64,000 nt of DNA, taken from assembly GCA_016584305.1 (NCBI GenBank), contig JACEEZ010012027.1, positions 1 to 64,000 of the forward strand, given 5' to 3'. This DNA is from Chionoecetes opilio. Its lineage: Eukaryota > Arthropoda > Malacostraca > Decapoda > Majidae. The notes under the pieces are model-generated. The model was not told the origin of the DNA. It did not search any database and saw only the letters and a list, made by a program, of their open reading frames with translations. Both the position numbers and the translations under genes were made by a program. Positions 36,180 through 48,104 of this stretch are shown in pieces (positions within the stretch are counted from its first letter, which is position 1; each line of letters opens with the position of its first letter).

Positions 36180-36755
36180 TTACAGAACTGATGCAGGTTA
36201 AGATTCGCTTTATCGCCCCTGCTGTATCTCGCTTATTACCTTAAGAAGGACTAAACTTTTGTCATACACGTCTTCTACTAAACCCTTTAAGCCTCTTGGC
36301 AAACTGTTACTTTGATCAAAATCACGGACAAAATTATCTAATAAGAATAATAGGTGCCTACTCCGCCGTTGCCATCAGCACAGTTTAGACCGCGGGACGG
36401 TCGCCTCTCCCAGCCCTCCCTTTCGGACAGTAGCCAGGGTAGGTTTGGTTAAGGTTAGGTTTAGTTTAGCTTTATTTTTTAAAATAAAATAAACCCAACC
36501 TTAACCCAACTAGCCTGGCTAGTGTAAAGTGAGGGAAGGCTTGGCCCCGATCTCTGACTGTGCTGATGGCGACGACAAATTGCACCCATTTATTCTTTTT
36601 TGATAATTTTTTATCCGTACTTTTGACCTAAGTACCAGCTTTTCAAGAGATTGAAGGGTTTGTAGAAGACGTGTATGACAAAAGATTAGTCCTTTATAAG
36701 GTAGTAAGCGAGATAAGGCAGGGGCGATAAAAAAAAATCTTAACCCTGAATAATC
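36180..36755. repeat. foldback element with TTAGG-type centre (copy 2)
   Basis: Counterpart of 34320-34890; centre near 36465. Confidence 0.8.
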
Positions 36756-37264
36756 ATAAATGTATTGCCTCCTCACCTTGTATCTCAGAGGCTTTGCCTG
36801 TCACTGTAATTTTATGACTTGGATATTTTGTTCTTATTGATCTTAATGTACTACTTTTTAAACAATCTGCCTTTTTTTTGTGCGTGAAAATATATTATCA
36901 CCCAAAGACCCAAACTTCAAAGTGATGAAAATTGTCCTTTGAAATATCGCTTGGAAAATCTTAAGAATAAGGGCTCCACGGTAAGCTGACCCAAATGTTG
37001 GCTCTACGTGTTATACTTACTGTCCTTAACACATCTGTTTTGATTTTAATGAGTGCCGATCCTTACTTTGCCTATATGGCCGATATTAATTTCAGGTTCT
37101 TGAGAAAAACCAAGTCTAGTAGGGTTAGGTTAGGTTAGGTCAGGTCAGGTTAGGTTAGGCTAGGTTAGGTCGAGCCCCTCGTGCACGGCATGAGTGGCTC
37201 GAGCAGGGGTGCTAGATTAGGTCCTGTAGAGTTTTGTCACCGGAACCTTGTCATCTTTAGAAAT

Positions 37265-37530
37265 AAAGGCTCACCTATCTTCTTCTTATAGCCAACAAGC
37301 TTGGGACATGGTGGGAAACCGGGTTTTTTTGGGTGGGGGAGCACACACATAAGGAAATATGGCCCCGATAAAGTCTATGAACTAGGGAAATTTCCCTAAA
37401 TTATGGATTTTTTTGTTGGAGGCCATATTTTCCCTTATTTGTGTGCTCCCCCACCCAAAAACCCCGGCTTCCCACCATGTCCCCAAGCTTGTTGGCTATA
37501 AGAAGAAGAAGATAGAGGGTGGAGCCCTTG
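37265..37530. repeat. foldback element
   Basis: Arms about 37265-37365 and 37415-37530 share TTATAGCCAACAAGCTTG and CCCACCATG in inverted order around the centre GGGAAATTTCCC near 37385-37397. The inner motifs resemble the centre of the 30440-33632 palindrome. Confidence 0.8.
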
Positions 37531-37552
37531 TTCTTAAGATTTACCAACATGG

Positions 37553-37930
37553 TAAAATTCTAGAGTCCTTTCCCGCCCTTATTAGTGGGCTTTTTTCCTT
37601 CAGACCTTCACAGATCCCTTCAGATACCTCTAAAACGTAATTATATAGTGGGGGAGAGATAAAAAATAAAAAATAAAAAATAATTAACCTAGCCTAACTG
37701 GTAAAATTCTATTCTAGTTCTTTCTCGCCCTTAGGTTTCGCTAGGAGGTTATTGGTAAGGTTAGGTTAGGTTATAGTGAGGTTAGGTTAGGTTATATTGA
37801 GGTTAGGTTAGTAATTTTTTTTTTATCTCCCCACTTTTAATATTACGTTTTAGAGGTATCTGAAGGGATCTGTGAAGGTCTGGAGGAAAAAAGTCCACTA
37901 TTAAGGGCGGGAAAGGACTCTAAAATTTTA
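37553..37930. repeat. foldback element with AGGTT-type spacer
   Basis: Arms about 37553-37642 and 37840-37930 share AGAGGTATCTGAAGGGATCT and GGGCGGGAAAGGACTC with complements. The spacer holds GGTTAGGTTAGGTTA tracts at about 37758-37805. Confidence 0.8.
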
Positions 37931-37984
37931 CCGCATCTATTACCATCATAATGCTTGTCATTAATAAAGGTATTATATATTTAC

Positions 37985-38098
37985 CTCTAGGACCTAGACG
38001 GTAAATATATCATATATCCATATATCATATATCACCCGTTTTTTTATTTTATTATTATTATTTTTTTTTTTAATATCATATATCATATATCATATGTC
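37985..38098. repeat. (CATATAT)n and T-rich microsatellite
   Basis: Repeats of ATATCATAT at 38005-38030 and 38073-38095 flank a T-rich run. ATATCATAT recurs right after the RTE element at 39283-39292, so the RTE copy appears to have inserted in this repeat. Confidence 0.75.
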
Positions 38099-39287
38099 CT
38101 AGCGCTTCGTGTCCTGGTGGAACGCCGATGTGAGTTTCGACAGGGGATGCTTGCAGCCTATGTTGATCTCAAGAAGGCGTTTGACTCAGTGCATCATGAG
38201 TCACTCTGGGATCTTCTGCGACTTCGAGGATTCCTGCAAGGACTATTGGTTTGATAACTGGTCAGTATTCTGGGACTGAGAGTGCTGTGAAGTGTGGGGC
38301 AGGTGTATCCACCTTCTTTCCCTGTGAATACAGGAGTGAGGCAAGGGTGCGTCCTTGCCCCATCACTTTTCACGCTTGTATGGACTGGGTATTGGACAAG
38401 GTTGTAGATCATAGTGATTGTGGAGCATCCGTCGGCAACACCAAGATCACTGATCTTGTTTTTGCCGATGATGCAGTAATCTTTGCCGAGTCGCTGGAGG
38501 TCCTGGTGATGGCTCTCGAGGCGCTGCACCCAGGAGGCAAAGCCTTTGGGACTTGAGGTCTCCTGGCTCAAGACCAAGGTCCAGGTGTTTGGAGACTTAC
38601 TAGATGAAGCAGTACAGTCTTGTTTCATGCGTGTGGCGAGGACATTGAGATCTTGGAAAGTTTTACATACCTTGGTAGCGCAGTCCATAATGACGGCGGG
38701 TCACGTCAAGAAGTCTTACGGCGGATTGGCATAGCCCACGGTGTTATGGACTCGCTCAGTGGGAGTATTTGGCGTTGTCGGTACCTGTGCAGGAGGACAA
38801 AGATCCGGATCTTCAAGTCGCTTGCGATCCCTGTCTTACTCTATGGTTGTGAGACATGGACACTAAATAGTGACTTGAAGAGACTAATCAATGCCTTTGG
38901 TAATAAGTGTCTTCGCAGAATCATGGGGTATTGCTGGGATGATTACGTGTCAAATCAGCGATTGCACCGTGAGACTGAATCGAGGCCTATTACCTGCATA
39001 GTCCGTCAGCGCCAACTTCGGCTATATGGGCATGTGCACGCTACCCTGAAACCGACCCTTCCCGTCGGGTTTTTATCTGTAAGAGACAATCCGGCGTGGA
39101 GGAGGCCAAGGGGTGCCCACAAGGCTCGTGGCTGGGGCAAGTTGATGTTTCTTGTCGAGAGCTGCTTGGTATGGGAAAGGAGCCTGCATGGGAACTCGCG
39201 CGTGGTGACCCCCGGGAGTGGCGTCGTAGGGTGGGCGAGGCGACGCGCCCCCCGGCGTATGCCCCCAATGATTGATTGATTGATATA
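38099..39287 (+). mobile_element. RTE-like LINE, 5'-truncated, plus strand
   Basis: Same family as 20146-22020. Coding starts within RT (LRVLVERRCEFRQGMLAAYV, about 38104-38160). Next come DLKKAFDSVH, VLAPS-like sequence, the intact catalytic VFADDAVI at about 38459-38482, ESFTYLGSAVHNDGGSRQEV (about 38653-38710) and LPVLLYGCETWTLNSDLKR-like sequence near 38830-38880. The longest clean frame is 38620-39279. It ends in ATTGATTGATTGAT at 39270-39284. Frameshifts near 38250 and 38540 make it non-functional. Confidence 0.85.
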
Positions 39288-39294
39288 TCATATA

Positions 39295-40771
39295 CAGGGA
39301 GGTCCCGTTATATGAGCATTCGATATACGAGAATCCGATGATACGGATGTGTAAATTAGGGTCTATTTTCAATATACGAGATCGAAAATCCAATGTTACG
39401 ACATTCAAACTGGGGTGAGTAAAATTACCAAGTTATTTACTAAAGTAAATTACACGTTATTTACTAAAATTATAAAGTCATTTACTGACTATATGATTTT
39501 ACCTAAGGTTGTACGATAAAATAATCAATCTGAAAATATGATAATTCTGGTGGCTCAGTACGACAATGTGGCCTACAAAAATTCACAACCCTGGGCGAGA
39601 AGCCAGCAACGGAGGTAGTATGGCCAGCAACAACCTGCTCTCGCACTACCTAGATACTATTTTCCCTAATGACGGAAGGACCAATAACAAGCCAGCGATA
39701 CATATTTCCGGGGAAGAATGGCATGCCAGACTGCCTCTCCGCCTTCTGTCCCCGTCATCTAAAACTAATTCGTTTTATTTTGAATGCTTGCGTTTTAAGT
39801 AGTTTTAATGTATCAGATAATAAGATATATAAGTAAGGAGCCTGTGTTACTAGTGTATTGGTGGTAGAAGGTGTGTATGTGTGTTAAAATGGTGAATATT
39901 TGTGATATGGGGCGGCTCCGCGGCAAGTATTTCTCCGTCACTCTCTGCCCCGCCAGCTCGGCCAGCAGTCACCTCATCATAACATCTTTAAATCACCCTT
40001 ATATAAGGTGACACACGGTGCTACATTGATTTAGATAATGACACGTGGATATAACATCTCACCATAATCACTAAGTTGCATAATAACGAGTGATAAGACG
40101 TTTAAGCCTGCCCAAACCTACCTTGGCGGAGGAGGCGGCGGCCTGCCCCGTCCGCCGCCTCTCTCAAAAACCGCCGTCATCCGCCTCACCTGTGCCTTCC
40201 TGAAGAAGACAGTCAGCTCCTACGCCTGTGATAGCACCATAGGATATCACCAGTGATCATAGGATTCCTCAAAGGGTCCTCGCTTTCCTACTAAATAATT
40301 ACCAAGGAGATCTCCGCTGGCGGCGGACATCGGCTGCCGCCCGCACAACACAACATCCCGTTATCAGCTGTATAATATGTGCCTTCCTGAAGAAGTCAGG
40401 TCAGCTCCCACGCATGTGATAGCACCATAGGATATCACCAGGGACCATAGGATTCCTCAAGGGGTTCTCGCACCCCTACTAAATATTACCAAATTTTATG
40501 ATGGCTTGAAAAACATGTCTTTTTTTTATTTTTTTTATTTATTTTTTATTTTTTTTTTTTTTTTTTTTTATTATATTTTATTATTATATTTTATATATAT
40601 ATATATATTTTATTATATATATATATATATATAATATATATATAATAAAATTGTTGGGGTCCTGGAATCAAACCTATATTTTACCATTAGTTATGTGTTT
40701 CGTTATACGAGATTTCGCTTTACGAGTATGCCAGGTGGAACCTAACTGCTCGTATCTTCAGGACCTCCCTG
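39295..40771 (+). mobile_element. pogo/Tigger-like MITE, 1.48 kb, CAGGGAGGTCCC ends
   Basis: Ends CAGGGAGGTCCCGTTATA and GGACCTCCCTG, flanked by TA on both sides. The family has two more copies here (42850-43873, 60662-61743). No transposase frame was found. It contains AT-rich microsatellite at 40520-40650 and an internal segment (about 39820-40060) shared with two elements that have different ends. Confidence 0.85.
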
Positions 40772-41267
40772 TATCTTCACCTAGAGTCTAGGTGAAGGTT
40801 AACAGTATTATTGAAGGGTTTGCCCCTTATCACCTACATTATTATGGAGTTAGTATTTTTATTCATGAATCTAATCAGTGGGGGGTCTATTGTATAGTAT
40901 TTGTCGCAAATTAATAGTTTTTTTTTAAGAATACAGGTTATTTTGGAAAGGCACATCAAATTTACCAAAATACAATCCACAGTTAGATAAGCAATATAAA
41001 TATGTCTGAATTATAATGTTTTACAGTTGAATATGCTGATTGCCGAAGGAAAGAAAAAAAAAAAATTCTGGTCAGTGCATAATCTCCCATTAATAAAAGA
41101 TGAGTAAAACTGTAGTTCAGTACAATACCCGGTTAATATTCTGCAGGAGTTGGCGGGCTCCACAGGCCTTACAGCATAGTTTTTCTCTATTATTTTTGGC
41201 TCAGTATAATGTGCAGTAGTTATTCACTTCCGGAAACCAAAAATATAGCATTTATTTTCATATAACA
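40772..41267. other. no recognisable feature
   Basis: AT-rich single-copy-looking sequence. No gene, TIR or repeat identified. Confidence 0.5.
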
Positions 41268-41410
41268 ATAGCTAGGTTAGGTTATGTTTAGGTTTGGATA
41301 GGTTAGATTTAGGTTATGTTTAGGTTTCATTTAGGCTTGGTTTAGGCTAGGTTAGGTTTAGGATAGGTTTGGGTTAGGTTTTATAGAGTTATTTTAAATA
41401 AGCTAATCTG
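41268..41410. repeat. one-armed relic of the TTAGG-type foldback family
   Basis: Degenerate GGTTAGG repeats followed by TTATAGAGTTATTTTAAATA match the right arm of 29259-29941 without a partner arm. Confidence 0.65.
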
Positions 41411-41612
41411 ATGGTGCGCGATTGCTTAGCAGCTGTGGCTGGTTGGCGCCGCCAACTCCTGCGGAATATTTACCCAATGCTCCCTATTGACCGATACTTC
41501 TTCTTTCTGTTTAACATCAGTTTTTCCATAATATTTATGAGGTAAGATGGCCGATTATATGCTTCCAACTATCTCTATCCATTGCCTCAACTTCTTCAAT
41601 GCCCAATGCTGC

Positions 41613-42847
41613 CAGAGGCCAAGGAGTGGTCCGAGTAATGCAAGGATCCGAATAATGGAGGGATAAAATAATAATAATAATAAAAAAAATTAAAAAAATT
41701 CTAGGTGAATATAGAAAATGTCTAAGTCATGCAAATATCAATAAACATCAGATAAATCATGTAAATAAATAGATTACAACAAAAATACACAATACAGTAC
41801 TGTACAGGAGTAGTGTACAGCACTATCAGTCCTAAGTCTGGCAGCGGCAGCCGGCAGCAGTATCATGATGGCGGAAATTTCCTCCTCCTTCTTGGTGTTG
41901 TCTGTAGGGCTGCGAGGACCCCTTGAGGAGCCCTATGATCCCTGGTGATATCCTATGATGCTATCACAGGCGTGGTAGCTGACCTGTCTTCTTCAGGAAG
42001 GCACAGGTGAGGCAGATGACAGCGTGTTGTCCTGAGAGGTAGGCAGGGCGCCAGGCGGGGCAGGTCGCTCGCCAGCAGGGTGGGCAGGGTTTTTACGTCT
42101 TATTACTAGTTATTATACATCGTAGTGATTATGGTGAGCTGTTATATACACGTGTCATTATTTAGGTCAGTGTAGTACCGCGTGTCACCTTAAAATAAGG
42201 GTTATTTAAAGGTGTTGAGATGGCAGGGTAGCCAGTGACGGAGAAACATTCTTGCCACGGCCACCCCGTAACACTAACGGAAAAAGTGTCCATGTGACAT
42301 TACCTTTAAAGGCCGTGTCAAACGTCTTGTTGACTTGTAATTGGTCGAGAAGTTTTAGAAACAGTTTTTTCATTGGCTGGTGACTGATGACAAGTTTGAT
42401 GAAAGTCATTACTCGTCCAAGCCAGTCAGGGCCTTCCTACCTGTTAACTACCTAACGAGGGAGGCTTGCTGGATACGGTAGTAAGGGCATCTAGTATCTA
42501 GGTGGTGGGAGAGCGGGTGGTAGCTGGAGATACCACCTCCCTTGCTGGATCTGGGTCCAAGGCTCAATGGCCTCAAATCACTCGCCAATACAACATTTGG
42601 ACACAACAAAGAAAACCACAATCACAGTATACAAAGTATATGCTCAATGATGGATCATAAATGCTCTGCCTGGCTGCCAGGGCCTCTAACCTCACTGACT
42701 CACGTCATGACACCCTACCTACCACTAAAAAAAAAGAAAAAAAAAGTTAAAAGTTAAGTATAAAAAAAAAAAGAGAAAAAAAAAGGAGGAAGTCCGAATA
42801 ATGTCGAAGTCCGAATAATGAGGGTCCGAATACGAGAGGGTTTACTG
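41613..42847. mobile_element. TIR element with CAGTAAACCCTCTCG end
   Basis: Right end (reverse complement CAGTAAACCCTCTCG, then TATTCGGACC) and left end (CAGAGGCCAAGG, then GTGGTCCGAGTAATG, GATCCGAATAATGG) are inverted relatives of pogo/Tigger type. Its right end shares the TA at 42848-42849 with the next element. Internal 42110-42300 matches, inverted, 39950-40080. No transposase. Confidence 0.65.
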
Positions 42848-42849
42848 TA

Positions 42850-43873
42850 CAGGGAGGTCCCATTATACGAGCATTCGATGTACAAGAATCCAATGATACG
42901 AGATGTGCAAATTAGGGTCTATTCTCAATATACGAGATCGAAAATCCAATGCTACGACATTCAAACTGGGGTGAGTAAAATTACCAAGTTATTTACTAAA
43001 GTAAATTACAAGTTATTTACTAAAATTATAAAGTCATTTATTGACTATATGATTTTACCTAAGGTTGTACGATAATCAATCTGAAAATATGATAATTCTT
43101 GTGGCTCGGTACGACAATGTGGCCTTCAAAAATTCACATCCCTGTTGGCAACACTGCAGGCGGACAACAACAACACGTGCTTGCCAACCTATCTCGAGCC
43201 TTGTTTTAGCGTGAAAATACGTCAAAATGTACGACGAAGTCATAGACGAGGTGAGTGAGAGATGCAGGAAGATGTGCCGCGTGTGTGTGGGGAGGGTGTG
43301 AGAGGTGGAAATAGCCAGCTCTCGTGTGTCTCAGTTGGGGAAAACGTGAGGAAAAGTGAACGATGTACAATGATTCAGATGCGCAGAGAGGAGTTTGTGG
43401 GCAGTGGAAGAGGTCCTGCGCACCCCTCCCTTGTCCCTTACCTACCGTACCCTCTCGAGTCTAGTGTATCACGCGGCGTCCCCAAGAGTACATATAACGT
43501 CTTTGTTGCTTGTATGTATTGTGCCTTGTGAGTCGATTTTAGTGATTTGCTGGTTTACTTAATGTGCTTATTGTGACTTATTTGTGCTCTGTCCTACTGT
43601 GCTGTCACACTCTTAATTCACTGTGTTTTGTGTGGTGGTGTGGTATATAGAGCCCTATATTTGAGAGTTAGAGAGATTGTTGTGTTTGCTATAGTTAATT
43701 TAAGCTTGGAAAACATGTCTTTTTTTTTTTTTTTTTTTTTTTTTTCTTTTAATTGATGGGGTCCTGGAACCAAACCTATATTTTACCATTAGTTATCTGT
43801 TTCGTTATACGAGATTTCGCTTTACGAGTATGCCAGGTGGAACCTAACTGCTCGTATCTTCGGGACCTCCCTG
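42850..43873 (+). mobile_element. pogo/Tigger-like MITE, 1.02 kb, CAGGGAGGTCCC ends
   Basis: Second copy of the 39295 family; TIRs CAGGGAGGTCCC. T25-type run at about 43720-43745. Internal 43190-43700 matches 60810-61320 inverted but not the core of 39295-40771. Confidence 0.85.
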
Positions 43874-44051
43874 TACTGTGTTTTGTTTCTTTTGTCTTTC
43901 CGTTACATTTATTTATTGTATTTACTTAATTATTTATATACTTTTGATATATTTTGTTAATTGATACATTTATTTGCTTATCTATTTATGCTTATTTACT
44001 TAGATATTTAGATAATTAATTGATGTACTACCAAAGACTTCTTTGCTACTA

Positions 44052-45794
44052 CCGTAGATAACACTAAAGTCGCCAGGATAACGTTTTTTTCGATGTACAG
44101 GCGTCTGGTGGCGTTAAGTGGGTGTAGTCAGAGATATTAGAAGATTTCATGTAGATTGGCGAAAATCTGATAAAATAATTTAAATATATGTCTGTGATGA
44201 CAACACTCCTACAAAGTCTTACGACTGTATCTGTTTTCTAAATATTTTTTTAGGAATATATCAGGTAAAATATTGGCATCCTTTGGCAACTCCCATGTGC
44301 ATACATAACCTACTACATCTTGTAATAACCGTGAATTATCAATCGCGATTTTTTTCTCTTGCAATGAATTACGTTCTTGGATGCTTCTGACAACTTCTCA
44401 CAGCAACTAATAGTGAAAAACATCACGACACCCTCTCAGGGGATCCAATACCTTCAATGAGCGAGTACGTCGCTTTCTGGTCCCTCCCTCCCTGACACGC
44501 TACCCTCGTAATAACGCTTATTCCTGCTCGTAGCAAGGCTTAGTCCTGCTGTCACCATGGTTGGGGTAAAAAAGATGAGAAAGAGTGCAGAGAATGCCCG
44601 TAAATGGAAGAAGAAAAGGTTGGAGGAGGAAATTATTGATTGATAAAGTCATTGATTATAACATTGGGTACCAGGAATGATTTGTTCTATCTCTACTTAG
44701 AGAACCGCACACACGTCTACAACAGTTACCCCTCGAACCGGACGAAAAGACAGAATACGGGAGCAGGATAGATGCAAGAGAAAGTGTAAACAAGCCAAGG
44801 ACGCTAGGGGTGACTGAGGCCGGGGACTTTTAAAAATGGTGAAGCTCAAAGTTTAAATGTCCTCTTCTGTAAAATCAAGGTTTTTCTGCTTTCATTAGCT
44901 ATATCTTCATTTATATTTGACCGATTTTATTAGTTTTTTTTTTTTTTGAAGATTAAACTTTGCACTTTATTTTCGTTAGATAAAATTAAAGATAGCCCTT
45001 TTAGTGCCTTATAGCCTTTTTAGTTAGTGATGATTTTGTATAATTTTTCTTCCCAAATTTTACATGATTTTTTCAGTGTTTGAAAAGAAAAAATCATAAT
45101 AAAAATAAGAGGAGAGATGGAAGAAAATTATCTAAACCAAGTTGTTACCAAGGTTCAAATCTCTCATTTCGCACCTAACTGAATGATATGGTGAGCTATG
45201 GTTCAATGTCATGTTTTTTTTTTTAAATTTCCTTTTTTTTTTTTACTTATTATAATCACTACACTGGATATAAACATTGAAATGAAATAATTTCTTGTGG
45301 AATTATACTCTATTGGAAATGGTAAGTATTACATAAGTTCACCAGTGAAATTGAAGAAACCTGATGTCACCTTCACCTACAGACCTGACTACACCCCCCT
45401 TAATACTTACATTTCTACATCCATGATTTCAGGAAAGTTAAAAAGGGCTATCTGGAATGTCTGTGTCATTTTGTGTCTTCATCTGTATCATATTATGGCA
45501 ATAAATGAACAAATTACAAAAATATCACCAGAGTGGCGACCAACACTAATGTCGCCATCTAGTGTTTATGTTCTGAGTGTCCTTCCGCCGTCGTCGTCGC
45601 CCGGAAAAAAAACGTAGCGAAATTTGAAACCGAATATACTTGAATATACAAAGCATAAAACAACACTGAAACAGGGTAGATTATACAGTCATGATATAAA
45701 CTACCTGTGTATCATCTTCAGTGGCACATACAAATCAGTAGTGATGCTATAATTTGTAATATTTAGCAGCTGGCGACTAAAGTGTTATCTATGG
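44052..45794. mobile_element. TA-target DNA element, 1.74 kb
   Basis: TIRs begin CCGTAGATAACACTAAAG and CCATAGATAACACTTTAG, followed by TCGCCAG. Flanking TA lies at 44050-44051 and 45795-45796. The right inner end (AGTGGCACATACAAATC) matches the small MITE at 22169-22429. A short basic peptide frame starting MVGVKKMRKSAENARKWKKK at about 44557 is open for only 28 codons. No transposase recognised. Confidence 0.8.
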
Positions 45795-45796
45795 TA

Positions 45797-46229
45797 GATT
45801 ATTTAGTTGCTCAATTATTTATCATTTTCTCTATGCCCCTTGTAAACACAGAAGGTATTCCACCTGGCTGAGGCATGGGTATCAGATGAATGAGAGTGTG
45901 ATGCTAACTTTTCTTAGGTTCCAATGTAAAGATGATGCAAAAGTGCATTAAAGCTACAAGCACTCCTTAAAATACGTATCTTTTTCTGGCATTGATAGGA
46001 GAGGAGGTGGAGCAAAGTGATATGCAGTGAAGGGAACCGTTGTAGGATTTAGTCATATAGATACTGTATTATGTAATATGTATCCCTCACCATGCATACA
46101 GTGCACTACTACCACATGCTCTTTGGTTTCCTCCATTACTCCTGAGGCACCATTTTGTGTTAAATATTGAATTGGCTACTTGGAGAAGAGGGAGGGATGC
46201 ATGTAACCAAGTTATTTTATATTTCAAAC
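45797..46229. other. no recognisable feature
   Basis: Single-copy-looking sequence with no supported gene. Confidence 0.5.
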
Positions 46230-46233
46230 TTAA

Positions 46234-46492
46234 AGTAATCGTCCAGACCATTTCATCATTCCTGATTTAATGCAACCAAATCATAGCCATTAACGAGTAT
46301 ATCAACAATACGTCGTCACTTTTTGCATCCAGTCAGCCGTTTTTAATAATCTGCAATCAAAATCTGCAAATTCCCCGATTCTCAAAACACTCCAGACGAT
46401 GCGGCCAACTCAAGTTCAGGCTCGGTGACAGCAAAAGGCAGCGCTCTCCCCGCGAGCAGATTCACTCAGATACTCTCCCCTTCCTTTCCCTG

Positions 46493-46527
<35 letters not shown>

Positions 46528-46556
46528 CTCTCTCTCTCTCGTCTCTCCTCTCTCTC

Positions 46557-46626
<70 letters not shown>

Positions 46627-46637
46627 TCCTTTCCCTG

Positions 46638-46668
<31 letters not shown>

Positions 46669-46670
46669 CT

Positions 46671-46713
<43 letters not shown>

Positions 46714-46724
46714 TCTCTTCCTTC

Positions 46725-46772
<48 letters not shown>

Positions 46773-46780
46773 CTCTCTCT

Positions 46781-46830
<50 letters not shown>

Positions 46831-46962
46831 CCTTCCTTTCCCTTTCCTCCTTAATTTTTTTTCTCTCGTGGAGGATGGAGGAAGAGGAGGAGAGAAAAAT
46901 AGATGAAAAGAAAGAAGGGGAGAAAGAGAGAGAGAGAGAGGAGAGAGAGAAGGGAAAGGAAG

Positions 46963-47030
<68 letters not shown>

Positions 47031-47078
47031 GAAAGGAAAAAGGAGAGAGAGAAGGGAAAAAAGAGAGAAGGGAAAGGA

Positions 47079-47119
<41 letters not shown>

Positions 47120-47177
47120 GAGAGAAGGGAAAGGAAAAGGAGAGAGAGAAGGGAAAAAAGAGAGAGAAGGGAAAGGA

Positions 47178-47240
<63 letters not shown>

Positions 47241-47564
47241 GAGATGAGAGAGAGAAGGGAAAGGAAAAGAAGGAGAGAGAGAGAGAAGGGAAAGGAAGGG
47301 GGGAGAGAGAGAGAGAGAGAACAGGGAAAGGAAGGAGAGAGAGTATCTGAGTGAATCTGCACGCGGGGAGAGCGCTGCCTTTTGCTAAGTCATCAATAAC
47401 ATTCGTAACCCTGTTGGAGGGAAGAAAAGTTTTTCGCGCGCTTTTTACAAAAGTCGTGTTTTTACAGAAATAAGGCCTGGAAATCAATTATTTTTGGTGG
47501 ATTAGGTGTTTTGAATGTACATTCAACATAAGTAGGCAAAAAAAAATTGGTCTGGACGATTACT
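46234..47564. mobile_element. Kolobok-like TTAA-target MITE
   Basis: TIRs AGTAATCGTCCAGACC with TTAA at 46230-46233 and 47565-47568. The ends (about 200 bp) match the ends of 50372-52488 in inverted orientation. The middle has been replaced by the CT/GA foldback element at 46430-47386. TTAA target sites are shared by Kolobok and piggyBac; the THAP remnant of the longer relative favours Kolobok. Confidence 0.8.
46430..47386. mobile_element. foldback element with (CT)n / (GA)n arms
   Basis: Inverted 60-bp ends (AGCAAAAGGCAGCGCTCTCC, then CCGCG, GCAGATTCACTCAGATAC) enclose about 360 bp of (CT)n-rich DNA up to 46850 and about 475 bp of (GA)n-rich DNA from 46875. They mirror each other around TCTCTCGTGGAGGATGGAGG. 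Long frames across it are simple-repeat artefacts. The strand asymmetry can form hairpin or triplex DNA. Confidence 0.85.
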
Positions 47565-47880
47565 TTAAGTTGTTCGTTGTAGTAACGTATTTTCGTACAA
47601 AATCGAGGAATCATCACTAAATTAAGTAAACAGTCTTAATTAAATGAGTAGTACCTGCTGCACACAACACTCTGTGACCACCCAGTTCATTAGTTTGGTG
47701 AAGGTGGGAATTTCAACCTCCCTTTTGTAATTTTGCTCCAACCAAAGGAAGTGCTGGTAAATTGATGGTATATTTGAACTAAAAATTTTCTTGGTATGCT
47801 GGTTTGAAATTTATCCTTAACTTCCATCATCACAATTACCACCATCCTTGTCAATCATCATTGCTCACCCTACTGTACAG

Positions 47881-47924
47881 ATGTCTGAGAAAATTGCAGA
47901 TCAGGCAAAACATTACCCAGTGAA
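47881..47924 (+). CDS. candidate host exon (internal)
   Basis: Preceded by CACCCTACTGTACAG and followed by GTAAGT. Reads MSEKIADQAKHYPV in one frame, with two bases left over. The AA at its end joined to C at 50084 restores a codon. The peptide is not recognised. Support is splice-site quality and phase agreement only. Confidence 0.35.
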
Positions 47925-48104
47925 GTAAGTCTCACTTAAATCTGCACATCCATTCATCTTTATGTTCTGAACAGATATACTTTACTTATTTTATATAGAT
48001 ACTGCCATAGACCACTGTAAATCTGGACTGCGCAGCACGGAATAGCGGCCTGTTGCACAATGGCCCTTAAGTCGGAGGGCGGCTCGGATTCATATATATA
48101 TTAT

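Larger units (their letters stand above)
35351..37188. repeat. 1.85 kb direct duplication, copy 2
   Basis: Begins 17 bases right of the N and repeats 33497-35327, then continues into unique sequence at 37189. Confidence 0.85.

Noticed and set aside
45857..45890. Possible small exon reading KVFHLAEAW after AACACAG
   Set aside because: Only one splice-like border is good and no neighbouring segment fits it in phase.
46425..47487. Long open frames of 200-340 codons on both strands
   Set aside because: They are translations of (CT)n and (GA)n repeats (LSLSLS and REREREs) and carry no domain.
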